DNA of 54,631 nt, from positions 1-54,631 of the forward strand of contig JAAUZE010000003.1 of NCBI GenBank assembly GCA_014804755.1, written 5' to 3'. Numbering within the stretch: the first letter of the stretch is position 1; the number at the start of each line of letters is the position of its first letter. The notes below the pieces were generated by a model. It was not told where the DNA came from and ran no database searches. It was given only the letters and a program-made list of their open reading frames with translations. The translations under genes were made by a program, and so were the position numbers. Below are positions 8,900 through 18,516 of the stretch, piece by piece. The stretch is from Lachnospiraceae bacterium (GTDB lineage: Bacteria > Bacillota > Clostridia > Lachnospirales > Lachnospiraceae).

Positions 8900-8953
8900 A
8901 TAAAACATATAGGAATAATAGGATAAATAAGGGGTAGAGAGAAAGGAGCATAT

Positions 8954-10132
8954 ATGAATCCGTTTATTTATTTGGACAATGCCGCGACGACGCAGCTTGA
9001 TGAATCTGTGTTACAGGAAATGCTTCCGTTTATGCGGCAGTCATATGGGAATCCGTCGGCGGTGTATCATTTTGCAGAGGAGAGCCGGAAAGCCGTTGAT
9101 CATGCGAGAGAGCAGACAGCCGGATTGATCGGAGCGAGGCCGGAGGAAATCTTTTTTACAGGGGGAGGAACGGAGTCTGACAACTGGGCGTTAAAGGCGG
9201 CAGCTGAGGCTTATTCCGCAAAAGGTAAGCACATCATAACAAGCAAGATAGAGCATCACGCTGTTTTGCATACATGTCGGTACTTAGAAAAGCATGGATA
9301 TGAGGTGACTTATCTGGATGTGGATCAGGACGGAAAAATAGCTCTTGAACAGTTACGAGCTGCCATCCGTCCGGATACCGTACTGATCTCCGTGATGGCG
9401 GCAAATAATGAGATCGGAACGATAGAGCCGATTGCGGAAATCGGAAGGATTGCACATGAGCACGGCGTGCTGTTCCACACGGACGCGGTACAGGCATATG
9501 GACATATTCCGCTCCATGTGGAAGAGATGAATATTGATCTGCTTTCTGCCAGTGCGCATAAATTGAACGGTCCCAAAGGAGTCGGTATCCTGTATGTCCG
9601 TAAAGGAGTAAAGCTCGGTCCCTTTCTGCACGGCGGCGCGCAGGAGAGGGGAAAAAGAGCAGGAACCCTCAATGTGCCGGGAATCGTGGGATTCGGAAAA
9701 GCCGCGCAGATTGCCGGACAGACGATGGAGGGACGTACCCGGTCCGAGACCGCATTGCGGGATCATCTGATAGAAAGAATATTATCGGAAATCCCTCATG
9801 CAAGGCTGAATGGACATAGAACGGACAGACTGCCGAATAATGTGAACTTCTGTTTCCGGTTTCTGGAAGGCGAATCCCTGCTGATCCTGTTAGATCAGCT
9901 TGGAATCTGCGCATCCAGCGGTTCGGCGTGCACATCGGGTTCCCTCGATCCGTCTCATGTGTTATTAGCAATCGGCCTTCCGCATGAGATCGCGCATGGT
10001 TCCTTAAGAATCACGCTGTCAGAAAAAACGACCGTGGAGGAGATTGATTTTGTGGCGGATGAGTTGAAAAAGATTGTGGAACGGCTTCGCAATATGTCTC
10101 CGTTGTATGAGGATTTTATCAAAAGCAGATAG
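8954..10132 (+). CDS. nifS: Cysteine desulfurase (NifS/IscS type)
   Basis: This PLP enzyme takes sulfur from cysteine, yielding alanine and an enzyme persulfide used to build Fe-S clusters. The 392-residue protein has the N-terminal FIYLDNAATT motif, the PLP lysine K203 in SASAHKLNGPKG, and the catalytic C326 in the loop SSGSACTSGS. The SGSACTSG loop places it in the NifS/IscS class I group rather than SufS. The ribosome site AGAAAGGAG precedes ATG 8954. The scaffold gene nifU follows after 27 bases, so donor and scaffold are made together. Confidence 0.95.
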   Translation: MNPFIYLDNAATTQLDESVLQEMLPFMRQSYGNPSAVYHFAEESRKAVDHAREQTAGLIGARPEEIFFTGGGTESDNWALKAAAEAYSAKGKHIITSKIEHHAVLHTCRYLEKHGYEVTYLDVDQDGKIALEQLRAAIRPDTVLISVMAANNEIGTIEPIAEIGRIAHEHGVLFHTDAVQAYGHIPLHVEEMNIDLLSASAHKLNGPKGVGILYVRKGVKLGPFLHGGAQERGKRAGTLNVPGIVGFGKAAQIAGQTMEGRTRSETALRDHLIERILSEIPHARLNGHRTDRLPNNVNFCFRFLEGESLLILLDQLGICASSGSACTSGSLDPSHVLLAIGLPHEIAHGSLRITLSEKTTVEEIDFVADELKKIVERLRNMSPLYEDFIKSR

Positions 10133-10159
10133 TAGTAAAAGCGGGAAAGGAAGAATGAT

Positions 10160-10597
10160 ATGTATAGCGATAAGGTGATGGATCATTTTAACAATCCGAG
10201 AAATGTAGGAGAAATAGAAAACCCAAGCGGAGTAGGGACCGTGGGAAATGCGAAATGCGGGGACATCATGCGCATGTACTTTGATATTGATGAGCAGGGA
10301 GTGATCCGGGACGTCAAATTTAAGACCTTCGGCTGCGGTGCGGCTATCGCGACCAGCAGTATGGCAACGGAGCTGGTAAAAGGAAAAACCGTACAGGAAG
10401 CCTTAACGGTTACGAATCAGGCGGTTATGGAAGCCTTGGACGGACTCCCGCCGGTAAAGGTACATTGCTCACTTCTGGCAGAAGAGGCGATTCATGCGGC
10501 ACTGTGGGATTATGCAGAAAAGAATCATATTACCATTGAGGGACTGAAAAAGCCCGTGGACGACATTGCCGAAAAAGAAGAGGCGGAGGAAGAATAA
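10160..10597 (+). CDS. nifU: Fe-S cluster scaffold NifU/IscU
   Basis: The 145-residue product is the IscU-type scaffold on which the desulfurase upstream assembles Fe-S clusters. The three conserved ligands are C33 (AKCGD), C59 (TFGCGAA) and C103 (KVHCSLLAEEA), and D35 is present as in IscU. A short acidic tail (EKEEAEEE) ends it. It contains only the N-terminal scaffold domain, not the ferredoxin-like and C-terminal domains of full NifU. Translation probably starts at ATG 10160 after GGGAAAGGAAGAATGAT. Confidence 0.96.
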   Translation: MYSDKVMDHFNNPRNVGEIENPSGVGTVGNAKCGDIMRMYFDIDEQGVIRDVKFKTFGCGAAIATSSMATELVKGKTVQEALTVTNQAVMEALDGLPPVKVHCSLLAEEAIHAALWDYAEKNHITIEGLKKPVDDIAEKEEAEEE

Positions 10598-10630
10598 AGG
10601 AGCGGTGCAGCGATTGATAAACTGACAGCA

Positions 10631-10670
10631 AACAGCTCAGACCGAAAGCACGGTCTGAGCTGTTTGTGTT
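10631..10670. terminator. Bidirectional terminator between nifU and MATE gene
   Basis: A 14-bp stem (AACAGCTCAGACCG/CGGTCTGAGCTGTT) with a six-base loop lies between convergent genes and is placed to stop both transcripts. Confidence 0.8.
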
Positions 10671-10672
10671 CT

Positions 10673-12100
10673 TTAGGCAATATTGTGTTCTGCTTTTCCG
10701 GGATGGTCAGCCGTGTCCAGCTCCCGAAAGGTCAAAGCGATGATCACGACGGAAACGATCGCTGTCAGAACGTCCGATACGGGCATGGAATAAAGCACGC
10801 CGTTCAGCCCCCAAAACCGCGGCAGCAATAAGGCGAAACCGACACCGAACAGGATTTCACGAACCATGGACAAGGCAGTGGAAGCGGCAGCTTTTCCCAT
10901 CGCCTGTAAAAAGATAAATGTGGCTTTATTGATGCAGGCGAGGATCAGCATACACAGATAAATGCGGAATGCTTTTATCGCAAAATCCGTATAATAAGCA
11001 CTTTCGTTTGCTGCACCGAATATCGCGATCAGTTGTTTCGGCATAAGCTCTACGATCAGGAACGCGACTGCACCGACGGCTGCTTCATAGAGAAGAAGCT
11101 TTGTAAATAATTTTTTCACGCGTGGTTTTAATCCGGCGCCCATGTTAAACCCGACGATTGGAATACAGCCTGCCGCCATCCCCACAACAATAGAAATGAC
11201 AATTTGGAAGAATTTCATGACAATTCCCACAACAGCCATCGGAATCTGCGCATATTGCTCCTGACCGAATATGGGATCGATCGCGCCGTAATGACGAATC
11301 ATGTTGTTGATCGCCGCCATTGCCGCCACAAGGGATATTTGGGAAAGAAAGCTGCAGATACCCAGTGTCAGCGAGCGTTTTACAATGCCCGATTTCAAAC
11401 GGAATGCGGCTTTTGAGAGGCGCACGGTTTTTGTATGCGCAAGATACCAAACGGCCAGGATTGCCGTGACGACCTGACCGAATACCGTTGCAACAGCAGC
11501 GCCCATCATTCCCCATTTGAATACGAAAATAAAAATCGGGTCGAGGATGATGTTGATGACGGCGCCCGCGAGCGTGGAGACCATTGCAAATTTAGGGCTT
11601 CCGTCTGCGCGGATGACCGGATTCATCGCCTGACCGAACATATAGAACGGAATGCCCAGGGAAATATAGAAGAAATATTCCTTTGAGTGGCGGAAGGTCT
11701 CTGCGTTTACGGTGCCTCCGAACATGGAAATGATCGGTTCCTGAAAAAGCAGGTAAATGGCGCATAAAAAAATACCGCCGGCGACTGTCAGTACGATGGC
11801 GTTACCGACGCTTTTTTCCGCATCCTCAGGATGCTTTTTGCCCAGACTTAAGCTGACAAACGCGCAGCAGCCGTCTCCGATCATAACAGCGACCGCCAGA
11901 GCAATGACTGTCAGCGGGAAAACGACCGTGTTGGCGGCATTGCCGTAGGAGCCTAGATAAGTGGCGTTGGCGATAAAAATCTGATCCACAATATTATACA
12001 GTGCCCCGACAAGCAGTGAAATAATGCAGGGAACCGAATATTTGCGCATCAGTCTGTCGATTTGTTCCGTGGCAAGAAAGGATTGGTTTGTGTGTTCCAT
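10673..12100 (-). CDS. MATE family multidrug/sodium antiporter
   Basis: A 475-residue polytopic inner-membrane exporter of the MATE family, with two six-helix halves; such pumps use Na+ or H+ gradients to expel cationic drugs or metabolites. Typical signatures are the N-terminal PCIISLLVGALYNIVDQIFIA and the second-half PIVGFNMGAG. I place the start at 12100 because a perfect GGAGGT site lies 7 bases upstream (minus strand); the frame stays open 74 codons further up but that part lies in the leader. It has its own consensus promoter and a leader hairpin that looks like a conditional terminator. The substrate is not predictable. Confidence 0.9.
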   Translation of the reverse strand: MEHTNQSFLATEQIDRLMRKYSVPCIISLLVGALYNIVDQIFIANATYLGSYGNAANTVVFPLTVIALAVAVMIGDGCCAFVSLSLGKKHPEDAEKSVGNAIVLTVAGGIFLCAIYLLFQEPIISMFGGTVNAETFRHSKEYFFYISLGIPFYMFGQAMNPVIRADGSPKFAMVSTLAGAVINIILDPIFIFVFKWGMMGAAVATVFGQVVTAILAVWYLAHTKTVRLSKAAFRLKSGIVKRSLTLGICSFLSQISLVAAMAAINNMIRHYGAIDPIFGQEQYAQIPMAVVGIVMKFFQIVISIVVGMAAGCIPIVGFNMGAGLKPRVKKLFTKLLLYEAAVGAVAFLIVELMPKQLIAIFGAANESAYYTDFAIKAFRIYLCMLILACINKATFIFLQAMGKAAASTALSMVREILFGVGFALLLPRFWGLNGVLYSMPVSDVLTAIVSVVIIALTFRELDTADHPGKAEHNIA

Positions 12101-12186
12101 GATACTACCTCCAATAAAATTGATAGGAGACTTTTTTAGGAAAGCTGCCATAACCCATAGTTCGCGCGGCACAGAGGCTGCCATAC

Positions 12187-12225
12187 AAAAAAGGTGTAAA
12201 TCCATCTGTCTGGATTTACACCTTT
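12187..12225 (-). terminator. Leader terminator/attenuator of MATE gene
   Basis: On the minus strand a 15-bp perfect stem (AAAGGTGTAAATCCA/TGGATTTACACCTTT, loop six bases) is followed by more T residues. It lies between the promoter and the MATE start, about 90 bases before the ribosome site, so RNA polymerase must read through it to express the pump. Confidence 0.75.
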
Positions 12226-12244
12226 CGGCTACGCGATCGATGGT

Positions 12245-12274
12245 ATTATAACGCATGATTTTTTGGAATGTCAA
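12245..12274 (-). promoter_or_regulatory. Promoter of MATE gene
   Basis: Reading the minus strand, TTGACA (12274-12269) and TATAAT (12250-12245) are perfect consensus hexamers separated by 18 bases. Transcription would begin near 12238, only a few bases before the attenuator hairpin. Confidence 0.8.
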
Positions 12275-12387
12275 ATGATTTTTTTTTTTGCAGTCTGTGC
12301 ATTCCGTAAAGAACAGGCGCAATGATAACTTTCATCTCTCTCTTTTCTTATCCGCAAAATTGGAGTATACTATATAGATGGAGCAAA

Positions 12388-12735
12388 ATGCGTGACAGAA
12401 AGGCAGGCAATGGCATGGACTGTACGACTGCAGAACGTAAGATCAGTTTTTTCCTAGCGGGAGAGCTGGATGAGCGCGATACGGAAGAATTTGTCGGACA
12501 TATTGAGCAATGCGAGGCGTGTATGGAGGAGCTTGCCATTCAGTACCTGATCAGTGAGGGGATGCACCGCTTAGAGGACGGCGGCGCGTTTGACCTGAAT
12601 AAAGAGCTGAAGGAAATGCTGCTGTGGACGAAGAAACGCGTACGCCGGCAGAAGCGCTTGGATCTTGTGCTGTTTTGCGCGGAGATCGCCGCGGTGGCAG
12701 GTTCTTTTTTGCTTTCTTTTTTTGTGTTGTATTAA
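12388..12735 (+). CDS. Anti-sigma-factor-like zinc-finger membrane protein
   Basis: A small protein (about 115 residues) with an N-terminal zf-HC2-like module: cysteine near the start (MDCTTAE) and HIEQCEACMEEL, the H-x3-C-x2-C zinc motif of ZAS anti-sigma domains. A single membrane helix sits at the C-terminus (LFCAEIAAVAGSFLLSFFVLY). No sigma factor gene is adjacent, so the partner is unknown. The start is uncertain: ATG 12388 has GGAG close upstream, while ATG 12415 fits the family's usual length. It lies 41 bases before polA and probably shares its transcript. Confidence 0.65.
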   Translation: MRDRKAGNGMDCTTAERKISFFLAGELDERDTEEFVGHIEQCEACMEELAIQYLISEGMHRLEDGGAFDLNKELKEMLLWTKKRVRRQKRLDLVLFCAEIAAVAGSFLLSFFVLY

Positions 12736-12776
12736 GGGGAATCATGGTGTTCCCATAGAAAGGGCTTCTTTGTCAA

Positions 12777-15515
12777 ATGAATGAAAAAATTGTTTTGATA
12801 GATGGACATAGTATCTTAAACCGGGCATTTTACGGCGTGCCGGACTTGACGAACCGGGAAGGACTGCACACGAATGCAGTCTATGGTTTTTTGAATATTA
12901 TGTTCAAGATTTTGGAGGAAGAACAGCCGCAGTATCTTACGGTTGCGTTCGATGTGCATGCGCCGACGTTCCGCCACGAAATCTACGCGGAGTATAAGGG
13001 AACAAGAAAACCGATGCCGGATGAGCTGCGCCAGCAGGTGCCCGTCATGAAAGAGCTGCTTGCGGCAATGAATATCTGCCTTGTGGAGCAGGCGGGGTTA
13101 GAGGCGGACGATCTGCTCGGTACCATTGCAAAAAAAGCACAGGAGTGGGGCATGGAGGTATCGCTTGTGTCCGGCGACCGCGATCTGCTGCAGGTTGCGT
13201 CCGAGCATATCAAGGTGCGCATTCCCAAGACCAAGGGCGCAAGGACTGAGGTGGAGGATTATTATGCGGCGGATGTGGAAGCCGCTTATCAGGTGACGCC
13301 GCAAGGCTTCATCGACCTGAAAGCGCTCATGGGCGATACGGCGGATAATATTCCCGGCGTGCCGAAGGTCGGGCAGAAAACGGCGACGGACTTAATGGTG
13401 CGATACGGATCGCTGGACAATATTTATGCGCATGTCGATGAGATCGAGAAAAAAAGTATCCGCGAGAGCCTAAAGGAGAACCGTGCGCTTGCGGATCTGA
13501 GCAAAACGCTTGCCACCATTAACATGAATGCGGAGTTTCCGTATGATCTGGAAAATGCGCGGGTCGGCGAGTTTTATAACGAACAGTCCTATGCGTATTT
13601 CAAACGGCTTGGCTTTAAGCAGTATCTTTCGCGCTTTTCGGATTCTCAGACCGCAAAAGAGGAGAAAGAGACTGCGGTTTGTTGTGTGTTGAAGGAGCTT
13701 ACAAGCGTTTCGGAGCTTGACAAGGTGCTTGCTGAGGCAAAAGCGCGCGAGGCGGTTTCGATTGCCTATGCGGGCTTTCCGGAGGATGCATCGGGCATGA
13801 CAAGCGGTGCGGACGGACAGCTTACGCTTGATTTTGCGGCGCATGAGGAGCAGCTTGTCATGGTGCTTGTGACGGATGCGGAGCACGCATGGCTTGTGCG
13901 TACGCCGGCTTTTACGGCAGAACGGATCCGTGAGCGATTCGGCACGCTTGCAGCTGACAACGAAAAGGTGAAGCTCATTGCGTTTGACTGTAAGGAGCTT
14001 TATCCGCTGCTTGCGCTCGGAAATGCGCGTACCGCAGCGGATGTGAGCGGTCATTTTTTTGATACTAAGCTCGCAGCGTATCTCTTAAATCCGTTAAAAA
14101 ACGATTATGAACCGCAGGATGTTGCCGTGGAATACGCGGGAATGAATATGGCGGGGTATGCGGAGCGGTTTATAAAGCTGCCGGAAAGAGAGGCTTTGGA
14201 GAAGAAGCAGGGCGAATATATCGCTTATTTGTGTGATGTGGCGCAGGCGGGATTTCTGGCATATCCGAAGCTGAAAGCGAAGCTTGAGGATACCCGGATG
14301 GACGGGCTGTTTTGTGACATTGAGATGCCGCTTTCCTATGTGCTGTGCGATATGGAGGAGGCGGGAATCCGTATCCGCCCGGAGGAGCTGAAAGCGTACG
14401 GGGATACGCTGGCAGAGCGGATCGCCGTCTTAGAGCAGCAGATTTACGATCAGGCGGGGGAAGCGTTTAATATCAATTCGCCGAAGCAGCTCGGTGAGAT
14501 TTTATTTGATAAGCTGCATATGAAGGGCGGCAAAAAGACAAAAACGGGATATTCCACGGCGGCGGATGTGTTGGAAAAGCTTGCTGAGGATCATCCGATC
14601 GTGAAGGATGTATTGGAGTATCGTGGGCTTGCCAAGCTGAAATCAACGTACGCGGACGGGCTTGGCGGCTGTGTGGATGAGAATGACCGCATTCATACGA
14701 CCTTTAATCAGACGATCACGGCGACCGGGAGGATCAGCTCAACGGAGCCGAATCTGCAAAATATCCCGATGCGTACGGAGCTCGGCAGACTGATACGCAA
14801 ATGCTTTATCCCGAAAGACGGATATTTGTTTATGGATGCGGATTATTCCCAGATCGAGCTGCGGATACTCGCGCATATGTCCGGGGATGACGAGCTGATC
14901 GAGGCGTATCATCAAGAGCAGGATATTCATCGCATTACGGCGGCGAAGGTGTTTCACACGCCGTTCGAGGAGGTCACGGACCTGCAGCGGCGCAATGCGA
15001 AGGCGGTCAATTTCGGCATTGTGTACGGCATCAGTTCTTTTGGCTTAAGTCAGGATTTAAGCATCAGCAGGCAGGAGGCATCCGCCTATATCGAGCAGTA
15101 TTTTGCGACCTATCCGTCCATTAAGGCGTTTTTGGACAATGCAGTTTCGGAGGCAAAAAAGAACGGCTACAGCACGACCATGTACGGGCGGCGCAGACCG
15201 ATCCCGGAGCTGAAATCCTCTAATTTCATGCAGAGGCAGTTCGGCGAGCGTGTCGCCATGAACGCGCCGATTCAGGGAACGGCGGCGGATATTATGAAGC
15301 TTGCCATGATCCACGTATTTGACAGACTGAGAACAGAAAAGCTGAGGTCCAGACTGATCTTACAGATTCATGATGAGCTTTTGATCGAGACGGCGCCGGA
15401 GGAGGAAGCAAGCGTGCGCGACATCCTTTCGGGCGAGATGCAGCGCGCGGCGGATTTGTCCGTTGCGCTGGCGGTAGACCTTCATACCGGAGCAAACTGG
15501 TATGAGGCAAAATAA
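12777..15515 (+). CDS. polA: DNA polymerase I
   Basis: PolA fills gaps and removes RNA primers in replication and repair. The 912-residue protein has the N-terminal 5'-3' exonuclease (about 1-290; EADDLLGTIAK, SGDRDLLQVA, GDTADNIPGVPKVG), a central 3'-5' exonuclease-like region (about 310-520) and the polymerase domain (about 540-912; motif A DADYSQIELRILAHMSGD, motif B RRNAKAVNFGIVYG, motif C QIHDELLIE). I do not see the catalytic DxE of an active proofreading domain, so that part is probably inactive as in many Firmicutes. coaE follows with an overlapping open frame, 13 bases after the stop. Confidence 0.97.
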   Translation: MNEKIVLIDGHSILNRAFYGVPDLTNREGLHTNAVYGFLNIMFKILEEEQPQYLTVAFDVHAPTFRHEIYAEYKGTRKPMPDELRQQVPVMKELLAAMNICLVEQAGLEADDLLGTIAKKAQEWGMEVSLVSGDRDLLQVASEHIKVRIPKTKGARTEVEDYYAADVEAAYQVTPQGFIDLKALMGDTADNIPGVPKVGQKTATDLMVRYGSLDNIYAHVDEIEKKSIRESLKENRALADLSKTLATINMNAEFPYDLENARVGEFYNEQSYAYFKRLGFKQYLSRFSDSQTAKEEKETAVCCVLKELTSVSELDKVLAEAKAREAVSIAYAGFPEDASGMTSGADGQLTLDFAAHEEQLVMVLVTDAEHAWLVRTPAFTAERIRERFGTLAADNEKVKLIAFDCKELYPLLALGNARTAADVSGHFFDTKLAAYLLNPLKNDYEPQDVAVEYAGMNMAGYAERFIKLPEREALEKKQGEYIAYLCDVAQAGFLAYPKLKAKLEDTRMDGLFCDIEMPLSYVLCDMEEAGIRIRPEELKAYGDTLAERIAVLEQQIYDQAGEAFNINSPKQLGEILFDKLHMKGGKKTKTGYSTAADVLEKLAEDHPIVKDVLEYRGLAKLKSTYADGLGGCVDENDRIHTTFNQTITATGRISSTEPNLQNIPMRTELGRLIRKCFIPKDGYLFMDADYSQIELRILAHMSGDDELIEAYHQEQDIHRITAAKVFHTPFEEVTDLQRRNAKAVNFGIVYGISSFGLSQDLSISRQEASAYIEQYFATYPSIKAFLDNAVSEAKKNGYSTTMYGRRRPIPELKSSNFMQRQFGERVAMNAPIQGTAADIMKLAMIHVFDRLRTEKLRSRLILQIHDELLIETAPEEEASVRDILSGEMQRAADLSVALAVDLHTGANWYEAK

Positions 15516-15528
15516 AGGAAATCGGGGT

Positions 15529-16134
15529 ATGAAAATCATCGGAATCACGGGAGGCGTGGGCGCCGGAAAATCCATGCTTCTTGCCTACATAGAAAGTCAT
15601 TATCCATGCAGGGTGATCTACGCGGACTTAGCGGCGAAGCAGCTTCAGGAAAAGGACACTGACTGCTACAGTCAATTGGTGGAACTGCTCGGAGAAAGCG
15701 TGCTTAGCGAGGATTTAAGCATTGACAAGCGAAAAATGGCGCAGCGCATTTTTGAGGAGGACCGGCTGCTTAGCGCGGTCAATGCCATCCTTCATCCGGC
15801 AGTAAAGCGGTATATTTTATCGGAGATCAAAAAAGAACAGGCTGCGGGGCAGGTGGATTATTTTTTTATCGAAGCGGCACTCCTGATCGAGGAGCATTAT
15901 GATGAAATCTGCGACGAGCTTTGGTATATCTACGCGGACGAACCGATGCGAAAAAAGCGGCTCATCCGCGCACGCGGATATACGGAAACAAAGACGGACG
16001 CGATCATGAAAAGCCAGCTTAGGGAGGAAGCGTTTCGTGGGAATTGTCAGGTTGTCATTGATAACAGCGGGACGCCGGAGGATGCGTATAAACAGATCGA
16101 TATGCAATTAGGAGGGAGAGAGCGTGGACTTTAG
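15529..16134 (+). CDS. coaE: Dephospho-CoA kinase
   Basis: CoaE phosphorylates the ribose 3'-OH of dephospho-CoA, the last step of coenzyme A synthesis. The 201-residue protein has the P-loop GITGGVGAGKS, the conserved aspartate in IYADLAAKQL, LHPAVKRYI and the lid residues RLIRARGYTE. I use ATG 15529 (MKIIGITGG), which fits the family; an in-frame ATG at 15502 lies inside polA. Its end overlaps the following gene by 11 bases, so the two are translationally linked. Confidence 0.95.
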   Translation: MKIIGITGGVGAGKSMLLAYIESHYPCRVIYADLAAKQLQEKDTDCYSQLVELLGESVLSEDLSIDKRKMAQRIFEEDRLLSAVNAILHPAVKRYILSEIKKEQAAGQVDYFFIEAALLIEEHYDEICDELWYIYADEPMRKKRLIRARGYTETKTDAIMKSQLREEAFRGNCQVVIDNSGTPEDAYKQIDMQLGGRERGL

Positions 16135-18466
16135 TAAACATGCCGCACAGACGGTATTCGGCTTGGATATTGGGACAAGGAGCATTGTCGGTACGGTAGG
16201 TTACCGTTCAGGCGACCAGTTCATTGTGATCGCGCAAAAATCGGTGGAGCATGAAACGCGTGCCATGTTGGACGGACAGATTCATGACATCGCACAGGTC
16301 GGCGCCACGATCTCATACGTAAAGGACGAGCTGCAAAAAAGCACGGGTCTCACATTGACGGATGTGTGTATTGCAGCCGCAGGGCGCGTTCTGCGCACGG
16401 AGAGAGTGCGCGTCGGCATCGATTACGAGGAGGAGCATGACGTCACTGAGGAGGATATTTACGGCCTGGAGGCGCTCGGCGTGGAAAAGGCCTACCGCCA
16501 GTTTTCCGAGGAGAACGAGTCGGAGATTCGCTTTTACTGCGTCGGCTCGACGGTAATTAAATATTTTTTGAATGATTATCCGATCGGAAATCTGGAAAAT
16601 CACCGCGCGCGCAAAATTGAGGTGGAGATGATCGCCACCTTTTTGCCGGACGAGGTTGTGGACGGATTATATAAGGCGGTCGGGATCGCCGGATTACAGG
16701 TCGTGAATCTGACCCTGGAGCCGATTGCGGCGATACAGGTTGCGATCCCGCAGATGTACCGGATGCTTAATATCGCGCTTGTGGATGTCGGCGCGGGAAC
16801 TTCTGATATTTCGATCACAAAAGAGGGCAGTATTGTCGCTTATGGCATGATTCCGGTTGCCGGAGACTCATTGACCGAAGTGGTCGCTCAACACTGCCTT
16901 GTAGATTTTAACACGGCGGAGCAGATCAAGCGCGGTATCTGTGAACAGGAGACCGTGACGTACCGCGATATTATGGGCTTGGAGCAGACCATCACGAGGA
17001 AGGACGCGTTTTCGGTGCTGCAGGAGCGTATTGATACGATGGCGCATCTGGCGGCGGAGAAGATCAAGGAGTTAAACGGCGGGAAATCGGTCAGCGCCGT
17101 GTTTGTCGTTGGCGGCGGCGGTAAGATCTTAGGCTATGAGGAGGCGCTCGCAAAAGAGCTCGACATTGTCAAGGAGCGTGTGGCGCTCCGCGGCGAGGAG
17201 GTCATGCAGAAGGTCCGCTTTGTGCAGGATGACGTCAGAAAAGATTCGTTGCTCGTCACGCCGATCGGGATCTGTCTTTGCTTTTATGAGCAGAGCAATC
17301 ATTTTATCCATGTGACATTGAATCATAAGCGGGTGAAGCTCTATGACAATTCGCATCTGGCGGTGGTCGATGCGGCGATGCAGGCGGATTTTCCGAACGC
17401 CGATATGTTTCCGAAGCGCGGGGAGGAGCTGGTATTTGTTCTGGATGGAAAGCAGCGGCGTATCCGCGGCGAAGCGGGCGAGGCGGCGGTCATCCATGTC
17501 AACGGGGCGCCTGCGGATATTACAACACCGATCCATGCGAACGATATGATCGACGTGGAGCCGTCTACGGCGGGCACACCCGCATCTTGTACGATCGGAA
17601 AACTGCCGGAATATCATGCGACGATCCGCATCCGCGTCAACGGGAAAGACATCGATCTTCCGAAATTCGCGGTAGTCAACGGCACGCTGCAGTCGGAATA
17701 TTATGAGATCGCGCAGAATGACGTGATCGAGATCAATAACTATTATACCGTGGAGCAGCTTAAAAAGTTTTTAGAGCTGGAGGACAGCAAAATGCGTCTG
17801 GCGGTCAATCATATGCCGGCGGATGAGCAGACGCGCGTCTATGAGAATTTTTCCGTTGAATGGGGCGAGGCAGCGGCAGAGGTGTACGCCGACGAAGCTG
17901 AGGGCGAGAGCTGGCTGACGGATGCCGAGCGCGCTGAGCGAGGACTGGCGGCGAGAAAAGAGGAGGATGAGGACGCATATTCCGGTGCGTCATATGCAGG
18001 GACAGCGCAGCGGACAGGTACGGGAACGGCGGCGTGGCAGAGCGTGAACGCAATGCAGGCTTCAGCGGGACAGGCATCGGAAGGAGAGCGTGCGGCGGCG
18101 GTGCAGACAGAATCCGGCGCAGCGACGGCGAGTGCCGGAGCGCAGACGTTTGACGGGCAGGGCACAGGGACAGCAAATGCCGAAGCACAGGCATCGGCAG
18201 GACAGGGCTCAGGCATCACACAGTCCAAGGCTGCGGGCGCAGGAGCAAACGCCGAGACAAAGACCGTTACGGTCATGGTAAACGGCGATCCCGTGGTAAT
18301 GAAAGGGAAAAAGAATTATATTTTTGTGGATGTGTTTGATTATATTGACTTTGATCTGTCCACACCGCGCGGAAGCAGCGTTGTGACAAAACGCAACGGA
18401 GAAAACGCAGGCTATGTGGATGTGCTTGCGGAGGGCGACAGTCTGGAAATCTATTGGGAGAAATAG
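16124..18466 (+). CDS. FtsA/PilM-like actin-family ATPase with extended C-terminus
   Basis: The first ~400 of 780 residues form an actin-like ATPase of the FtsA/PilM group: phosphate-1 loop GLDIGTRSIVGT, phosphate-2 LVDVGAGTSDISI, adenosine motif VVGGGGKILGY. Beyond that are two segments each built around a VNG motif (HVNGAPADI ~455, RIRVNGKDIDLP ~505), a charged then Ala/Gly/Gln-rich linker (~580-710), and a third VNG segment (VTVMVNGDPVVMKG) at the end. These look like small beta-rich domains joined by a flexible linker. FtsA tethers FtsZ to the membrane, but no FtsZ or amphipathic tail is seen here, so the role is open. GTG 16124 has a perfect AGGAGGGAGA site. Confidence 0.82.
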   Translation: MDFSKHAAQTVFGLDIGTRSIVGTVGYRSGDQFIVIAQKSVEHETRAMLDGQIHDIAQVGATISYVKDELQKSTGLTLTDVCIAAAGRVLRTERVRVGIDYEEEHDVTEEDIYGLEALGVEKAYRQFSEENESEIRFYCVGSTVIKYFLNDYPIGNLENHRARKIEVEMIATFLPDEVVDGLYKAVGIAGLQVVNLTLEPIAAIQVAIPQMYRMLNIALVDVGAGTSDISITKEGSIVAYGMIPVAGDSLTEVVAQHCLVDFNTAEQIKRGICEQETVTYRDIMGLEQTITRKDAFSVLQERIDTMAHLAAEKIKELNGGKSVSAVFVVGGGGKILGYEEALAKELDIVKERVALRGEEVMQKVRFVQDDVRKDSLLVTPIGICLCFYEQSNHFIHVTLNHKRVKLYDNSHLAVVDAAMQADFPNADMFPKRGEELVFVLDGKQRRIRGEAGEAAVIHVNGAPADITTPIHANDMIDVEPSTAGTPASCTIGKLPEYHATIRIRVNGKDIDLPKFAVVNGTLQSEYYEIAQNDVIEINNYYTVEQLKKFLELEDSKMRLAVNHMPADEQTRVYENFSVEWGEAAAEVYADEAEGESWLTDAERAERGLAARKEEDEDAYSGASYAGTAQRTGTGTAAWQSVNAMQASAGQASEGERAAAVQTESGAATASAGAQTFDGQGTGTANAEAQASAGQGSGITQSKAAGAGANAETKTVTVMVNGDPVVMKGKKNYIFVDVFDYIDFDLSTPRGSSVVTKRNGENAGYVDVLAEGDSLEIYWEK

Positions 18467-18516
18467 GTGTGGCAGTCGCCACGAATGAGAAGTACGGAAA
18501 GGTACGGTTAGCATAA

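Noticed and set aside
12187-12244. Known riboswitch in the MATE leader
   Set aside because: The leader before the terminator stem is too short for the aptamers I can recognise; I keep it as an attenuator only.
17805-18276. Minus-strand Ala/Pro-rich frames
   Set aside because: They are antisense to the low-complexity linker of the FtsA-like protein.
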